Origin: Isoetes taiwanensis
Lineage: Eukaryota; Streptophyta; Lycopodiopsida; Isoetales; Isoetaceae
Direction of reading: 5' to 3'
Length of the DNA: 64,000 nucleotides
Assembly (NCBI GenBank): GCA_021234155.1
Contig: JAJEKV010000039.1
Location: forward strand, 3,454,745-3,518,744
How positions within the stretch are numbered: position 1 is the stretch's first letter; each line of letters opens with the position of its first letter. Position numbers and translations under genes: made by a program. Shown piece after piece: positions 18,659 to 34,452 of this stretch. The notes under the pieces are model-generated. The model was not told the origin of the DNA. It did no database searches and worked only from the letters and a program-made list of their open reading frames with translations.

Positions 18659-19367
18659 ATGGCATCAGATGGTGCCGACCTTTCTGATTCGGAGGGAGAG
18701 TCATCCACCAGAAAGGAGGTTTCTCTTGTGACGATCTGGAAAGAGCTTTCTCTACTCAGACAGGAGGCAGCGATAAGAGAGGAGAAATGGCTTCAGACAC
18801 AGGTACTGTTAACCGAGGAGATAAGAAAGCTGCGGGAGGAAAACCATACTCTAAAAGATGATCTCATGATAGTGAAGACAGAAATGGAAGATTTCAAGGA
18901 AGAACTAGGGCAATTGAAAACAAAATCTGTAGATGATAATGAATTGGAAGCCTTGAAGGCAAAGCTTGAATCTTATATGGAAGAACAAGACAGAGGGGCA
19001 AATGATCTTTGAATCGAGAATCGTGGAGGGCTTGCCAGAAGCTCCAAACGAAAATACAAAAGTTTTAACTGAGAACTTATTGGCAGAACATTTGAAGATT
19101 CAAAATGCTGGGATAACAGATGCCTTCAGAATTGGCAAGAAGGACACAGGATCCAGACATGTTGTGGTTCGCTTTTATAACAGAAATGACAGATTTGAAG
19201 TTTTGAAGAACAGAAATAAACTGAAAGATCAACACATCTGGATCAATGAAGATCTAACGAAAGAGCAGCTCATCACAAAGAAACAGGAACTGGCAAAATA
19301 CAAGGAAGCTAAATTGAACAATCATAAGGCTTACTGGAAACAGGGGAAAGTTGTAATAGAAGATTAG
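18659..19367 (+). pseudogene. LINE-C ORF1, one frameshift
   Basis: About 235 codons, shorter at the N-terminus than LINE-B or LINE-D ORF1. The order is an acidic start ([16 protein letters not shown]), a coiled coil (about residues 20-115), an RRM (IVEGLPEAPNENT, AFRIGKKD) and a C-terminal domain (HIWINEDLTKEQ). An extra T in the run 19008-19010 shifts the frame between coiled coil and RRM. It ends in TAG at 19365-19367, in frame with ORF2. Confidence 0.85.
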
Positions 19368-22300
19368 GTAGTGCTGGAGACCTTCAGGATTGCAATATGG
19401 AACATCAATAGATTGACCGTAGATAAAGTTTTAGAAATGGAAGATCTTCTAACACAGGTAGATATGATCTGCTTTATTGAAACTAAGGAACATGAATTGT
19501 TTCAATTACCCGAGATTGAGAATTTTGAACAAATCTATTCTGTAAAAAACAAAAAGTTTAGAGATGGAGATTGCGGTAACGGTGGAATCGCCTGCTATGT
19601 AAGAACAGCATTTAAAAGCCTTGTGCACGGCGTCAAGAAGGATATCAATAACCAATTTATCTGGCTAAGAATACAGAGTAATAAAGCAGAACTATACATG
19701 GCGGTCTGCTATTTTGCACCAGGACATAAACAAGCGTATGCTAATAGTCCAGATGCTACCAGTGATGACCCTTTCTTCTATTTAGAGCAGGACATTATGA
19801 TGTATCAGGAAAAAGGTGAAGTTATTGTGACAGGTGACTTTAATAGCAGGACTGGCAGCAATCAAGCAACAGTATATACTGGAGAAGAAGACATGCTATG
19901 GCTGGAATCTCTAGATATGGACGAACTGGATAAATGTGGCTGGGGGTAAAAGCATGAAAGGGTGTCTATAAATGTATCCCTTTTGGTACATGTGGCTATA
20001 TTACACAAATCACCCAAAGTACCCAAAAAGTACATGCATAGCCAAAACATATCCGAAATTTAGCTTAAATGTATATGCAAAGTACATAAAATCGAAAAGT
20101 GTATGTTTATACAAATAAAAAATAACCAAAATGTACGTGAAAAGTATCCATATTTGTACATCAATTCAGTACAATGTACGTACACCCTTTCATGCTTTTA
20201 CCCCTGGAGAAGATATTCCTGTGATAGCAATATAACAAAAGCTGGCAGACACTTGCTGAACTTGTGCAGCAGTGCTAACATGTTCATATGTAATGGCATC
20301 TCAAAATTCCCATCAACTGGCAGATATACATGTAGAGGACGAAGCGTGGTAGACTATCTGATCTGTGGTGATTCAGCAATAGAACATATCAGAGATTTTG
20401 TTGTGATGGAGGAGCGGATGGAATCAGACCATGCACCCATGCTCATGCATATACCAATTTCAGATCTGAAAGTTTCAGATAATAAGAAACCAACAGTTGG
20501 CATGCGCCTTGATAGCAAAAAGGCCGATATGTACAAAAAGTGGACAGCAGACAAACTGGACAGCATTGTGTGGCCAGAAGATGTCAATGAACTAAACCAG
20601 CTTGTCTCCAGGATTGTATTAGAGTCTGCTACACAATGTTTTGTATCACGGAGAGGTATAAAGGGCCTTAAGTGTAACTCTTGGTATGATACTGAATGCA
20701 AAGAAATGAAGAAAAAAATACAGTCTGCATGTCAATCACAAAGGGCTGATTTACGAAAAGAATATAGAAAGCTTGTTAGAAGAAAAAAGCGCAAATATAT
20801 TAAAGTGAGGCAAAAAACGCTACTCAAAGAGTATTTAACAGAGCCCAAAAGATTCTGGAGCAGATTCAAAAACACCAAACCTGCACTAGTTCCACTTTCT
20901 GCCCAAGAGTTGTGACAGCATGTTGATCAGCTATATCACATAAAAGAGGTGGCAGCGGGAAAAAAGGGCTTGTCTGATCTGTCTTTCTCTGAAGAAGAAG
21001 TGGTGGATGGAATAAAGCAGCTCTCTAATGGAAAAGCCCGAGATGCGCAAGGCTTGTGTGCGGAACTCATAAAATGGGCAGATGAGAATTGCTATGAGGG
21101 AATAACAAAATTGCTCAACGTAGCCATAGCTCAAGGGTTTCCGGAGGACTGGCAAATCAACCGAGTGGTCCCTATCTTCAAAGGAGGTGACCCAATGGAT
21201 GCCAATAACTATCGAACTCTCCTGGTGAGTAGTCTTTTCTCAAAACTATTTGCATCACTCTTAGAGAAAAAGATAAGTTTATGGGCTGAAGGACATAATG
21301 TCAGAGCTGAAACCCAGGCTGGATTTAGATGCAAATAGATAGTCTGGAAGAATGGATCAGAATTCATGGGGGAGAAGGTACGAGCATACAGGATTATGCC
21401 ATCAGGTTATTGATGTATGCAGATGATGTGGTGATGTTTGCTCGCACTCAGGCGCATATGCAGAAGCATCTTGACGCTTTATCCACGTTCTGTGCTCAGA
21501 CAGGAATGCAAGTAAACCTAGATAAAACAAAAGTCATGGTCCTAGGTGCTCTTAAACAGGATTTCCAGTTCCAATACAATGGAGAATCTGTACAGAAGTG
21601 TGACTCCTACAAATATCTAGGGCTGCTTATTCACAGAAATCATAGGTGGAACGCATGTATATCACAAAGGATTGAAGGAGGTCTGAAAGCTTTATATGCA
21701 CTGCAAAGTCTTTGTAGACGGGTCCACTTATGGTCGTGGCCTATGAAGGTAAAACTCTATTTTGTGTTGGTGCAATCTGTAGTTCTATACGGCAGTGAGG
21801 TATGGGGGCCTAGTTTGCCCAAAGGACTATGGGAAGACATTGAACAGGTACTCAAGAAGTTTTTACGGCTGGAACTGGGAGTAAAAGCCCAAGTTCCTTA
21901 TCCTATGATGCTATCAGAAAGTGGCCTTATGCCGATGGAAGGGGAAGCCATGGTGAGATGCATTAGATATTTGAAAAAGATACAGGAACAAGACATTACT
22001 AGACTTCCACATCGTGCTATGCAGGCTAGCATTGATCAAGGGTGGTTCCGAGATGCCAAGGAATGGTTGGGTAGATGGAATATCTCCTTTGAAGATGCAA
22101 TGACTTGTGACGGAGATATCAGAAATCTAGTCAAACAGAAGGTGACTGAAAAACTATGGCTGAATCCACCTACCAAGATGAACACTTATCGGCAGATGAT
22201 AAACCCAAAGCTCACACAGGCTATACACTTACAAATGGACATCTCGATTGGAAAAAGGCATGCGATATGTCGGATGCGTCTCAGTTCACATAGACTGGAT

Positions 22301-22633
22301 ATTGAAGTAGGAAGGTGGAAGAGAATTCCTCGAGAGCTGCGTACATGTAAGATATGCGGTACTGGAGATGTTGAAGACGAAGATCATGCACTACTACACT
22401 GTCCTGCATATGCGATGATAAGAGTCAGATATGGTATTGAAGCGAAAACTCTAACACAATTATTTGCACTAAATGCCAATGTAATTGGTTCTTTTATTAT
22501 AGAGCTAATGCAATACAGAGAGACATATAAAGACCATTTTCAGAATCTATTAGATGAAGATGAGAGTGGATCTGATTGGAGAGAGGAGTCTGTGGAAGTC
22601 AGTGATCTGGACTTCCCAGAATACATGATGTAA
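19368..22633 (+). pseudogene. LINE-C ORF2, interrupted and lacking the RT core
   Basis: The endonuclease half 19368-19943 has IWNINRL, ETKEHE and GDFNSR; it is then split by the MITE and resumes at 20208 with NITKAGRHLLNLC, SVVDYL and ESDHAP. TGA at 20913-20915 interrupts an open frame. RT resumes at about 20949 up to QAGFR (about 21327), then jumps to IDSLEEW. FVDFxKAFD and GVKQGCPLSP are therefore missing, while YADD (about 21417) is present. The remaining 434 codons are open to the TAA at 22631-22633 and include the Cys-His motif CKICGTG/EDEDH/HCPAY. It has no RT activity. Confidence 0.88.
19944..20203. mobile_element. 260-bp MITE in LINE-C with 22-bp perfect TIRs
   Basis: Perfect terminal inverted repeats of 22 bases, beginning GGGTAAAAGCATGAAAGGGT, at 19944-19965 and inverted at 20182-20203. 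The flanks share CTGG (19940-19943 and 20204-20207), a likely 4-bp target duplication. Removing the element plus one CTGG restores the LINE frame as Cys-Gly-Trp-Arg-Arg-Tyr, which confirms the borders. The interior is AT-rich, non-coding and full of GTACAT/GTACGT words. The superfamily is not clear from the TIR. Confidence 0.9.
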
Positions 22634-22644
22634 CTGTTAAGTTA

Positions 22645-22678
22645 ACGTCTACTAGACCTGTGAGGTCTCCATAGACGT
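22645..22678 (+). other. 3' UTR hairpin of LINE-C
   Basis: ACGTCT, three bases, AGACC, TGTGA loop, GGTCT, four bases, AGACGT. Both stems are perfect. Confidence 0.73.
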
Positions 22679-22697
22679 AATACCATTTCATTTCATT

Positions 22698-23599
<902 letters not shown>

Positions 23600-24724
23600 A
23601 TGGCGCGAAAGGTAACTAGGTCGAAGAAAAAACGTGGGTCTGGTGGGTCGCCCGTGAACATCGTGGATGATGCAGTCAAAACCGATGGATGTGGCACTGA
23701 AAAAGGCTTAAAAAAAGATTTGGAAGTGGACAGCAACGGATCAGAACTAGAGTCCGAAAGCTCTGGCTCTGATACAGCAGATCATGGGAACAGGGGCGGC
23801 TCTCTGCCTGCAACGACACCTAGGCCTATGATTCCCCAGAACGGAACGACTACTTCCATTCTAGGTTCTGCTACAGGGCCCGTTTGCTCTGCTACGGCAA
23901 CCTCTACCGGAATGGGGCAAATGAATCCAGCATGGAGCACGGTGATGCCTGGAGTGATACCTGGCCTGCCTGGGCAGCAAATCGAAATGGGTCAACCCAG
24001 TTTTGGAATGCGGCAGCAATTTGGTTTGCAGCAGCATGCTCCAGGTACTGCTGATCTTGTGCCTCTGTTATTTCAATTAGTTAGTGAGTTGTCTGCTACA
24101 AGAAATACCATGACTAAAATGATGGAGTTTATGGAGCAATCCATGAAAACAATGTGTAGTAGCATCTCAGAACTAAAAGCAGAAAATGTAGCCATGAAAC
24201 GTGAACTGGAAAACATTAAGGCAGGCAGATACATCGATGCATATGATGGAGATAGGGAAGATGAGAATGGGTCTCTGAAGGAGGTAGTCCAGAAATTAAA
24301 CCAACGCTTCGATGAGATCAAAGATGAACAGGAAAAAACCCAAAGAGCACTGAATGTCAGAATTGCAGGAATACCGGAAACGGAGGATGAGCGGCCTAAA
24401 GAACAGATGATAGAATTCTTTGCACACCATTTGGGGATCAGTCAAAGCGGAGTAGTTGAAGCATACAGGATTGGGAAGCCAAACGGAAAGGACAGAAATA
24501 TAATAGTGAAATTTGACAATAAAGAGCATAAGATAGCAGTGCTGCAGAAAAGAGCATCCCTTAGGAATGTAAAAGATATGAGGGTGTGGATAAATGAAGA
24601 CATGACATAGATACAATATGCACAACACAAATTGGAGATTCAAAAACTGAAAGAAGCAAGACAAGCGGGAAAGAAGGCATTCTGGAAGAAGGGGAAAGTA
24701 GTTGTACAGGATCAAGGAGACTAG
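23600..24724 (+). CDS. LINE-D ORF1, coiled-coil/RRM RNA-binding protein with internal TAG
   Basis: ATG at 23600. The frame runs 336 codons to a TAG at 24608-24610, then stays open 37 more codons to the TAG at 24722-24724. Comparison with LINE-B shows that the segment after the first TAG is the normal ORF1 C-terminus (KEARQAGKKAFW), so the first TAG is a nonsense mutation or a read-through site. Domains: a basic start (MARKVTRSKKKRG), a Gly/Met/Pro-rich linker (about 60-150), coiled coils (about 168-207 and 225-255), RRM (about 250-335; IAGIPETED, AYRIGKP). Confidence 0.82.
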
Positions 24725-24730
24725 GAATAG

Positions 24731-27700
24731 GGATTGCAGACCATCAGGATTTGTGCGTGGAACATTAACGGATTGGAGTCTACAAAAATAGCTTCTGCTG
24801 GAGATGTTCTCAATCATTGGGATGTTATTTTCTTTGCTGAGACACATGAACATGAGGAATCCGGGTTACCAGATATTGAGGGATACATAGTGCTTCACTC
24901 TGAATGGCATAAGAAGGGCTGGAGAAACAAAGGTTTTGGAGGAGTAGCATGTTACGTAAGAGAAGAATTCTCTGGAATGGTAAAGCTTAGAAGGGATAAA
25001 TGTAAGCAGCAATTCATTGTTATTGAAGTACCAAATCAGCAAAAACCCACTTTTGTGTTCGGATGCTATTTTCCACCTAGGGAGTCCCCTACTTACGACC
25101 TGCCAGACATGGATAGGGATGACCCCTTTCATCACCTGGAGCAAGCAGCGCTTGATCTCATGGAAGAGGGCAACATCATTCTGATGGGTGACTTTAATGG
25201 TAGAATTGCTGATAAACAAGCCTACATGACTAGCGCATTTGGAGAGCCTATCTGGATGGAGAGAATGGAAGAGGATGAAATTAAACTAGCAGGATGGGAC
25301 CAGGTGACTGATGATACTTACAAGTATGTATCACCACAAGGCAGTCATTTGCTTAATATGTGCGGTGGGCTAAGCCTATTAGTGCTTAATGGGATACAAT
25401 TGTTTAATGGGACACAAAAATGCACGTCTCTTGGATCGGGTGGAAGGGGGGCTAGTGTGGTTGATGTAGTACTGGCACATGTGCAAGCACTACATGAGAT
25501 CGAGGGATTTGAAGTGGGATTGAGCAGGGCAGAATCTGACCATGTTCCCCTAACCATTACGCTGAGGATAAGGGATAATGGGCAAAGAACGAGATGTGAC
25601 AAGCCCCATTCAGGCATGCGCCTAAACTTTAGAAAAGCAAAGATATATGAGAAGATGTGTGAGGAAGGTGTAGGAGAGATACAATGGCCAGACAGTGCTG
25701 CTGAAATCAGCCACATGCTGACAGATTTCTTGCTTGATAAGGCAAAGGCATGTTTCACATCCGCTAGGAGGGCTAAGGGGCTACCATGTCATGCTTGGTT
25801 TGATGAGGAGTGTAAGCGCCAAAGAGAGTTATACAAAAGAGCAAAAGGGCCAGATAAGCACGAGGCCAGGAAGGTGTATTTCAAGATGCTAAGATGCAAG
25901 AAGAGAGGTTTCTTGAAATTGAAACAAGCAGCAATGGTGCAAGAGCTGGTTAAGGAGCCAAAAAAATTTTGGAACCGCTTGAGAGACTCAAAAGGGCAAA
26001 CTCACAAGATAGACGCGCATACTTTGGTTGGTCACCTAGACAAGCTATACCATATAGAGGGGGTGGAAGATATCATGATAAGAGATCACGAATCAATGCA
26101 TATCACAGAAATAGATGTACTGAAGGGTCTTCAGAAGCTCGCAACAGGAAAAGCATTAGATGCAACAGGCTTGGGGGCGGAAATGCTTAAATGGACTGGA
26201 AACAATGTTCAAAAGATTCTAGCTAAAATGCTAAATGCTGCACTAAGGGATGGCTTTCCTGCTGAATGGCAAACAAACAGGGCAGTACCGATACATAAAG
26301 CTGGCTGCCAAAATGACCCAGGAAATTACCGCATCATAATGGTGAGTAATCTGTTTGCAAAGTTATTCGCTTCAATTGTAGAACAAAGAATAAGTGCATG
26401 GGCAGAACGAACAGAGGTGAGGGCAAGGGGACAAGCAGGTTTCCGGCCTGGACGATCTACCATAGATCATCTGGTGACGCTCAGGGCAGCTATGGATGCA
26501 GTTAAAAAAACCAAAAAGCCTTTGTTTGCCTTATTTGTGGATCTCACAAAAGCCTTTGATATGGTCAGAAGAGGAAATCTGTGGGATAGAATGGAAAGAG
26601 TTGGAATACCAGCTAGCATGAGAGATGCAGTGGCTTGTTTGTATGAAAAAGTGATGGTTCAGTTGTCTGCTCCTTTGATAGAGAAATGTAGTGAAGTAGT
26701 GAAAAGTAATATAGGGGTTAAGCAAGGATGCCCATTGTCCCCCACTCTATTCGGCATATTCATAGATGAGCTGGAGACTTGGATAACTCAAAACGGAGGT
26801 GAGGGCACTACAATAGGAGGATGCATGCTTCTTCTACTTCTCTATGCTGATGACATTGTCCTACTATCGAGGGATAAGCAAGAATTGCAAAAACATCTGG
26901 ACGCATTAGCTTCTTTCTGTGACACTATGGAAATGAAGGTAAATCTCCAAAAAACCAAAATTATTGTGTTTGGCACCCGGGCAGACAACTTCACATTCAC
27001 GTACAAGGGCAGCCAGGTAGAACTTGCTGCACAATACAAATATTTGGGGCTGATTGTAGACCAAAATTACAAATGGAACAAATCAGTTGAACAAAGGGCG
27101 GATAGTGGCCTAAAAGCTCTATTCTCCATGCAGAGGAGATGCAGAAAAGCTGAAATTGTCAATTTTGATCTCAAAAAAATGTTATACAAGACACTAGTCC
27201 AAGCAGTCATATTATATGGTTGTGAGGTATGGGGGCCAGGCCTATCTCAAGAGATGTGGAAAAAAGTGGAAAAAGTACAAAAAAAATTTCTGATGACAGA
27301 ACTTGGGGTGAAGATGCAAACGCCCTATGAAATGTTATTGAAGGAGGCAGGTATGATGTCAGTAGAGAGTGAAGCACTATGCCACTTGCTTTGGTACTTT
27401 GGTAAGGTTAAACTAATGGAGGAAAGCAGATTCCCGGTGCTAGCTATGAAAGAGAGTGAACAAAAAGGGTGGTTGGCAGACATCAGGAAATGGTTGGGCC
27501 GATGGGGGATGACACTGGAGTCCATGCCGCAGGATAAGATTATGATAAGAGAATGGGTTAGGACCAATGTGCAATACATAGTTTGGCAAAGAGGTGGTAC
27601 AAAAATGAAATATTACCAGGAGACCATGAACCCCGGACTAAGGCCGATGGCATATCTTAGTGAGGAGATCTCAATAAATAAGAGGCATAATATCTGCAGA

Positions 27701-28030
27701 CTAAGGCTTAGCTCACATCACCTGGGAGTAGAGGTAGGAAGATGGGGGAACTACAACAGGGACAAACGGTTATGCAAGATCTGCAATTCAGGTGAAATTG
27801 AGAACGAGGAACATTTCATTAGATTTTGTCCTGCTTACCAGAACCTAAGAGATAGTTTAGGGATGAATTCAGCTTCACTTGGGGATTTTTTTGAGCGTCC
27901 AGGGCAGCTTGTAGGGAGCTTTTTGATGGAGGCACTAAAACTTAGAGAGGCTTCAATTAAAAGCTATAAACATTTACTACAAGAGTATGAGGAGGATATG
28001 AGAGATGAGGGGGCAGTGATGCTCCAATAG
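24731..28030 (+). CDS. LINE-D ORF2, endonuclease-reverse transcriptase, intact
   Basis: About 1,099 open codons, in the same frame as ORF1. The start is probably not an ATG: the frame opens GGA TTG CAG ACC right after TAG GAA TAG. Counting from TTG (24734), the APE endonuclease spans residues 1-280 (AWNING, AETHEHEE, GDFNGR near 153, AESDHVP near 268). RT: QAGFRPGRST, FVDLTKAFD near 601, GVKQGCPLSP near 661, YADD 703-706, KVNLQKTK. C-terminal Cys-His motif CKICNSG/ENEEH/FCPAY near 1014-1035. All catalytic residues that I can check are present. There is no RNase H domain. The enzyme would nick target DNA and prime cDNA synthesis there. Confidence 0.93.
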   Translation, partial: GLQTIRICAWNINGLESTKIASAGDVLNHWDVIFFAETHEHEESGLPDIEGYIVLHSEWHKKGWRNKGFGGVACYVREEFSGMVKLRRDKCKQQFIVIEVPNQQKPTFVFGCYFPPRESPTYDLPDMDRDDPFHHLEQAALDLMEEGNIILMGDFNGRIADKQAYMTSAFGEPIWMERMEEDEIKLAGWDQVTDDTYKYVSPQGSHLLNMCGGLSLLVLNGIQLFNGTQKCTSLGSGGRGASVVDVVLAHVQALHEIEGFEVGLSRAESDHVPLTITLRIRDNGQRTRCDKPHSGMRLNFRKAKIYEKMCEEGVGEIQWPDSAAEISHMLTDFLLDKAKACFTSARRAKGLPCHAWFDEECKRQRELYKRAKGPDKHEARKVYFKMLRCKKRGFLKLKQAAMVQELVKEPKKFWNRLRDSKGQTHKIDAHTLVGHLDKLYHIEGVEDIMIRDHESMHITEIDVLKGLQKLATGKALDATGLGAEMLKWTGNNVQKILAKMLNAALRDGFPAEWQTNRAVPIHKAGCQNDPGNYRIIMVSNLFAKLFASIVEQRISAWAERTEVRARGQAGFRPGRSTIDHLVTLRAAMDAVKKTKKPLFALFVDLTKAFDMVRRGNLWDRMERVGIPASMRDAVACLYEKVMVQLSAPLIEKCSEVVKSNIGVKQGCPLSPTLFGIFIDELETWITQNGGEGTTIGGCMLLLLLYADDIVLLSRDKQELQKHLDALASFCDTMEMKVNLQKTKIIVFGTRADNFTFTYKGSQVELAAQYKYLGLIVDQNYKWNKSVEQRADSGLKALFSMQRRCRKAEIVNFDLKKMLYKTLVQAVILYGCEVWGPGLSQEMWKKVEKVQKKFLMTELGVKMQTPYEMLLKEAGMMSVESEALCHLLWYFGKVKLMEESRFPVLAMKESEQKGWLADIRKWLGRWGMTLESMPQDKIMIREWVRTNVQYIVWQRGGTKMKYYQETMNPGLRPMAYLSEEISINKRHNICRLRLSSHHLGVEVGRWGNYNRDKRLCKICNSGEIENEEHFIRFCPAYQNLRDSLGMNSASLGDFFERPGQLVGSFLMEALKLREASIKSYKHLLQEYEEDMRDEGAVMLQ

Positions 28031-28083
28031 GAGCTCACGTGAAAACTGTTAACAGATTATATGATCTATATTGTATTCTGTAA

Positions 28084-28113
28084 CATCTAATAGACCTGAT
28101 GGTCTCATAGATG
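28084..28113 (+). other. 3' UTR hairpin of LINE-D, with compensatory change
   Basis: CATCT, three bases, AGACC, TGAT loop, GGTCT, three bases, AGATG. In the other LINEs the outer stem is CGTCT/AGACG. Here both sides have changed, so a G-C pair became A-U. This supports selection on the fold. Confidence 0.78.
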
Positions 28114-28138
28114 GAAAAATAAACAATTTTTATCTTTT

Positions 28139-31355
<3,217 letters not shown>

Positions 31356-31432
<77 letters not shown>
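31356..31432 (+). repeat. (CT)n microsatellite 15
   Basis: Pure CT tract that closes the LINE train and borders the Harbinger-like region. Confidence 0.97.
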
Positions 31433-31434
<2 letters not shown>

Positions 31435-31754
31435 CATGACCACATGCTCGTAAAAAATCCATCTCTCGTCACATACGATTCCTCCCGAAAATGTACGTAT
31501 TGTTTGGGAGGAGAGGAGAGACGATTCTCTCGAGGCTTAACAACCTCATTATTGCGAAAATTTTGCTTTTTGCGGATTTTCGATCGTGCATCAATTCCGG
31601 CCCGGCGAGAAAAAATGTGGGATAATTCGATCGTAACGTTCAATTCGGGCCAAATTGTGGGATATTCAAGCCTGTATTTCTTGGTTCCGGGCTATGTGGG
31701 ATAATTCATTTCTAGTTTTCCCTCCCCATTCTTTTCGATTCCGGCCACTAAACC

Positions 31755-33000
31755 ATGGATCCGGTCATTCTTGGTATGATTGCCATGCTTTTTCGGGCTT
31801 TGACACTCGGATTTGCATTACAGAGATACTGTTTGCAGCTATTGGAACTCAACGAGCTCGAAGATCCAATGAATCTGTTCGATGATGATGTTTTAGAAGA
31901 CAACAATGGTATGTTTTTTTTGCGATCTCTGCGGCGTTAATGGTTCTTGGGTTCCAGCGAGGGTTAGAAGACCACCAAGAAGATTTTGGATTGCTCCAAG
32001 GCGAGAACACAATGGGATAATATTGATAACCACGCATGGAATTGTATAGCTTCCTTTGAAGATGATATGTGGCACCAATTTTACAGGATGAAGAGAGCCA
32101 CATTTGAGAGATTGGTAGGTTTAATTGTGCCCTATCTTGTCGGGCCGGTATTAAAGTAAGGGCCCCCTGTTGATCCGAGGAAAGCGGTTGCTATGGTTCT
32201 CAGATTTTCTTGCACATGGGGATATGCCCTTACATGTCGGTCCGAGATTTTATGTTGGGAAGGCAACAAGATGCAAATATACCAAGAAAATCACGCTTGT
32301 ATTGGCCAAGACAATCTTTGTACAAACGTTTTGTTGCAATGCCTACAGGTGCAAGATTAATTCAGTGCATTAAGGAATTCCATGATGCAACAGGGTTGCC
32401 CAATATATATGGTGCAGTTGACGGATCCCATATTTTTTTATGGAGGAAACCGAAAAAAAAACAATGGTGAAGACTATTACAATGGACATAAGAGGCATTC
32501 ATGTCTCATGCAAGGAATTGTGACACATAGCAGACTTTTTATAAATGTTTGTGTAACAAGAACAGGTTCAGTCCATGATTCCAACCAGTTCAAGAAGAGC
32601 TCCATCTATAACAAAATTGCCTCCAAACAAATTTTACAAGAACCAGTGGTGACTCTTAGTGGCAGAAAACTGAAGAAGGGGCAGCCTACTGATCAAGATG
32701 TTCAGGTAAATATTCCACCTCTTCTATTAGGTGATTCAGCCTATTCTAGCAGGCCCTTTCTCCTTAAAGTTTTTCCTCAAAATCAGGGTGCTTATGGTAA
32801 GTTCAACAAAAGGATTTGTAGGGGCAGAGTGTGTGTGGAGAATGGATTTGGCATTGTGAAGGAAAAATTGAGATTCGAAACACTTGCCCGTGCATGTTGC
32901 CAAAGCTTCCAAGATCATACACGCATGTTGTGTTCTATGGAACTTCTGTATAATGGAAGACAAGGGCTGGGACATGCTGCCAATTGAAGATGATCCTCCA
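31755..33000 (+). pseudogene. PIF/Harbinger (HARBI1-like) transposase, frameshifted
   Basis: Pieces in order: an N-terminal stretch (ALQRYCLQLLELNELED), a helical region around 32000-32150 (WHQFYRMKRATFERLV), a HTH-like segment (about 32210-32300; KATRCKYTKK), then the DDE domain. Catalytic context: AVDGSHI near 32415 (first Asp), GDSAYSS near 32732 (second Asp), VENGFGIVKEKLRF near 32840 (Glu). A TAA interrupts at about 32157. Several frameshifts occur, one in the A run 32452-32460, where one base too many splits the DDE domain. It is not functional. Confidence 0.87.
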
Positions 33001-33144
33001 CCAATTTACTACTATGAAACAGAAGCCATGAACAGGTCATTAAAAAAACAAGGTGATCAAATGAGGCACGTGTTATTTGAAAATCTGGATGGACATGTGA
33101 TCCTATGATTGTTTTTTTGTAGACAATAAATATTACATTCAAAA

Positions 33145-33667
33145 GTCAATTCTTATCCATCTCGCTATCTTTACTTATTTGTCAGGCATTTCTTACATTA
33201 TGATGAATAAGTGATTGAGTTTAGAGCTAAGTTTCCATTTAGAGCCTCAAAACATTTCACTTGGAAATACTGAACAACCTGTTACAGAATTAGTGAGTCC
33301 TGTGACTTCACAATGACAGAACTTAGAATACTAGGAAAAATCATTTGTACACAAACAAGTTTGATAAGAGAAGTTTATATTCATAAAAAAAGATTACATG
33401 GGCATATGAAGCCCTGTTCAAAATATTTGAGCATTTGAGCTGCCAGAAACATTCTAAGTGAGTCAAATGACTTCACTATACTAAAAAAAAGTCTGCACAC
33501 CTTCCAATGATACCAGGAAATCTGCATGAATAGACATTGGCATTTGTTTTCAACTGTCAGTTTCCGAGCAATCATATGAGAAAAAAAAATGGCTGCCATG
33601 CCATTTAACAGAAACAAAGGCATTTTATAAAAAGAAAATGCATAACAAAAAAAGAAGTGAAGGAGAG
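33145..33667. other. No gene recognised, AT-rich
   Basis: Between the transposase remnant and the serine-rich ORF I see only AT-rich sequence with poly-A/T runs. Confidence 0.5.
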
Positions 33668-34285
33668 TCAGATTCGCATAGAAAGGGGACACAGATCACA
33701 TGGAAAGGTTGGACTACGAATTTCATGGAGGCACCACATTTCCTGTAGCTTCACATAGACACACTCCATATGCCCTGTCCGGTTGTTTGCAGAATTTGCT
33801 GCCCATTCAAAAACCTCCTGATCCACACTAACGCCCATTCCAATAAAAACTGCAATGGTCTCCTTACTGAAGCTGCAATGAATAACCTTGTGAGACATAA
33901 CTTCGACTTCAGGGTTTGCTGGCTGGATAGTGGGAGATGAAAACTGGCTTTCTTCTTGCTCCACTTCGTCCGAAGAGTCTTCAAGATTCTCCTCAGAATC
34001 ATGATTTTCCTGAAAAATCGCTTCTAAGCTGACAGGCGGGTCACTAAACTGAAGAGACTCCCCACTGCTGTCGGGAAGAATCTCGTCACTGGAGGTAGGC
34101 CAAGTATCATGGTCAGAATAATAGGGTTTCTCGGAGGAAGATGAAGATGTGGTGGGTGGAGTTTGATAGGATGATGATCTCGAAGAAGAGCTCGAAGAGG
34201 AACTCGAAGAAGAGGAGCTTCGGCTTGGAGAGCGTTGGCGCTTTCTGTTCACGACTCTCTCCATATTGTCACGGCTTGCGTGCAA
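33668..34285 (-). CDS. Serine-rich acidic protein, unknown function
   Basis: 205 codons from ATG (34285). Residues 8-35 are a KRxRSPSR start followed by a long serine run. About 45-115 are acidic and Ser-rich. About 125-205 form a more ordered segment (VIHCSFSKETIAVFIGMGV, CVYVKLQEMW). I do not recognise the family. It may be a third ORF of the Harbinger-like element or an independent gene fragment. Its codon pattern changes sharply after residue 120, so the C-terminal part is the more informative for searches. Confidence 0.45.
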   Translation of the reverse strand: MHASRDNMERVVNRKRQRSPSRSSSSSSSSSSSSSRSSSYQTPPTTSSSSSEKPYYSDHDTWPTSSDEILPDSSGESLQFSDPPVSLEAIFQENHDSEENLEDSSDEVEQEESQFSSPTIQPANPEVEVMSHKVIHCSFSKETIAVFIGMGVSVDQEVFEWAANSANNRTGHMECVYVKLQEMWCLHEIRSPTFPCDLCPLSMRI

Positions 34286-34452
34286 GAATTGGGGGGAGCT
34301 TAAGTAGCCTTTACGAATTTGGATGACTGTGACTAGAAGGCAATATTTAATGCTAAAATCTGTACAACTTCTTTAATATTTAAGAATACTGGATGATTTT
34401 GTGACAGTTCCAAAAAAGAAATTCTAAAAAGCAAATAACTGAAAATGAACCT

